Source: Marinobacter sp. NP-4(2019)
Lineage (GTDB): Bacteria; Pseudomonadota; Gammaproteobacteria; Pseudomonadales; Oleiphilaceae
Assembly (NCBI RefSeq): GCF_003994855.1
Contig: NZ_CP034142.1
Span: forward strand, 930,001-994,000
DNA: 64,000 bases
Direction: 5' to 3'
In this document: positions 63,919 to 64,000 of the stretch, piece after piece
Layout: every line of letters begins with the position of its first letter
Numbering within the stretch: position 1 is the stretch's first letter
Translations under genes and position numbers: made by a program
Notes under the pieces: generated by a model
What the model was told of the DNA's origin: nothing
Database searches by the model: none
The model's input: the letters and a program-made list of their open reading frames with translations, nothing else

Positions 63919-64000
63919 TCAAATTTCCTCCAAAGCCAAAAGCGCCTCACTAAGCTTGGTCACCGGAATCACCTTCATCCCCTCGACTGGCTTGCGAGGT
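63919..64000 (-). CDS. radA: DNA repair protein RadA, C-terminal end only
   Basis: Only the last 27 codons are in the window. They read PRKPVEGMKVIPVTKLSEAL followed by LALEEI and stop, which matches the conserved RadA end (E. coli: KKAPEGMQIFGVKKLSDAL). RadA is a RecA-like branch-migration helicase with a Lon-like C-terminal domain. The convergent PilZ neighbour supports the call, as radA lies beside MapZ in P. aeruginosa. Confidence 0.75.
   Translation of the reverse strand, partial: PRKPVEGMKVIPVTKLSEALLALEEI

Overview
This window looks like a chromosomal segment of a Marinobacter-like marine gammaproteobacterium. The assignment rests on protein resemblance and gene order. The block argS-ftsN-hslV-hslU, priA-rpmE-maeB-ponA-pilMNOPQ-aroK-aroB-damX-gltB-gltD-hemE follows the arrangement I know from Pseudomonas aeruginosa. 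The block tolC-thiC-nudF-yqiB-cpdA and the radA/PilZ pair do the same. No rRNA, tRNA, CRISPR array, integrase or transposase is visible.

Layout. (1) 1-10216 is an LPS/lipid A cluster: the end of a GT25 transferase, a fused O-antigen ligase-GT2 protein, two LpxL-type acyltransferases, a YrbL-type kinase-fold protein, an SGNH hydrolase with Cys in the nucleophile position, two GT4 transferases, an ELM1-like protein and waaA. (2) 10262-16446 holds tolC, a TPP riboswitch with thiC, and nudF-yqiB-cpdA. (3) 16492-23557 is an accessory block where yqiA-parE would be expected. It carries an orphan T6SS vgrG, a DUF4123 adaptor, a large LysM protein that is a probable effector, a SUMF1 lipoprotein and a decayed DUF3592 gene. 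(4) 23598-33818 holds metE/metR with a MetR box, gcvH, rlmI, a HAD phosphatase, rppH, ptsP and a patatin-like protein lacking the catalytic serine. (5) 33968-63008 is the conserved core block, interrupted by one Ig-like lipoprotein with calcium-loop motifs. (6) 63009-64000 holds a MapZ-like PilZ gene and the end of radA.

How they work together: the first 10 kb builds and decorates LPS. PilMNOPQ is the inner-membrane alignment complex plus secretin of type IV pili. PBP1a, FtsN-like and DamX-like proteins serve septal and wall growth. GltBD and PtsP belong to nitrogen assimilation and its control. MetE, MetR and GcvH belong to one-carbon and methionine metabolism.

The most unusual signal is non-coding. 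Five intergenic elements of about 100-112 bp share a conserved 53-54 nt core, but each is framed by its own near-perfect 23-29 bp inverted arms. The arms differ between copies yet remain paired, and the core itself contains two small palindromes, so each element can fold as a three-way junction. A second, ordinary REP-like family (GTCGGATTA...TAATCCGAC) is also present in four copies.
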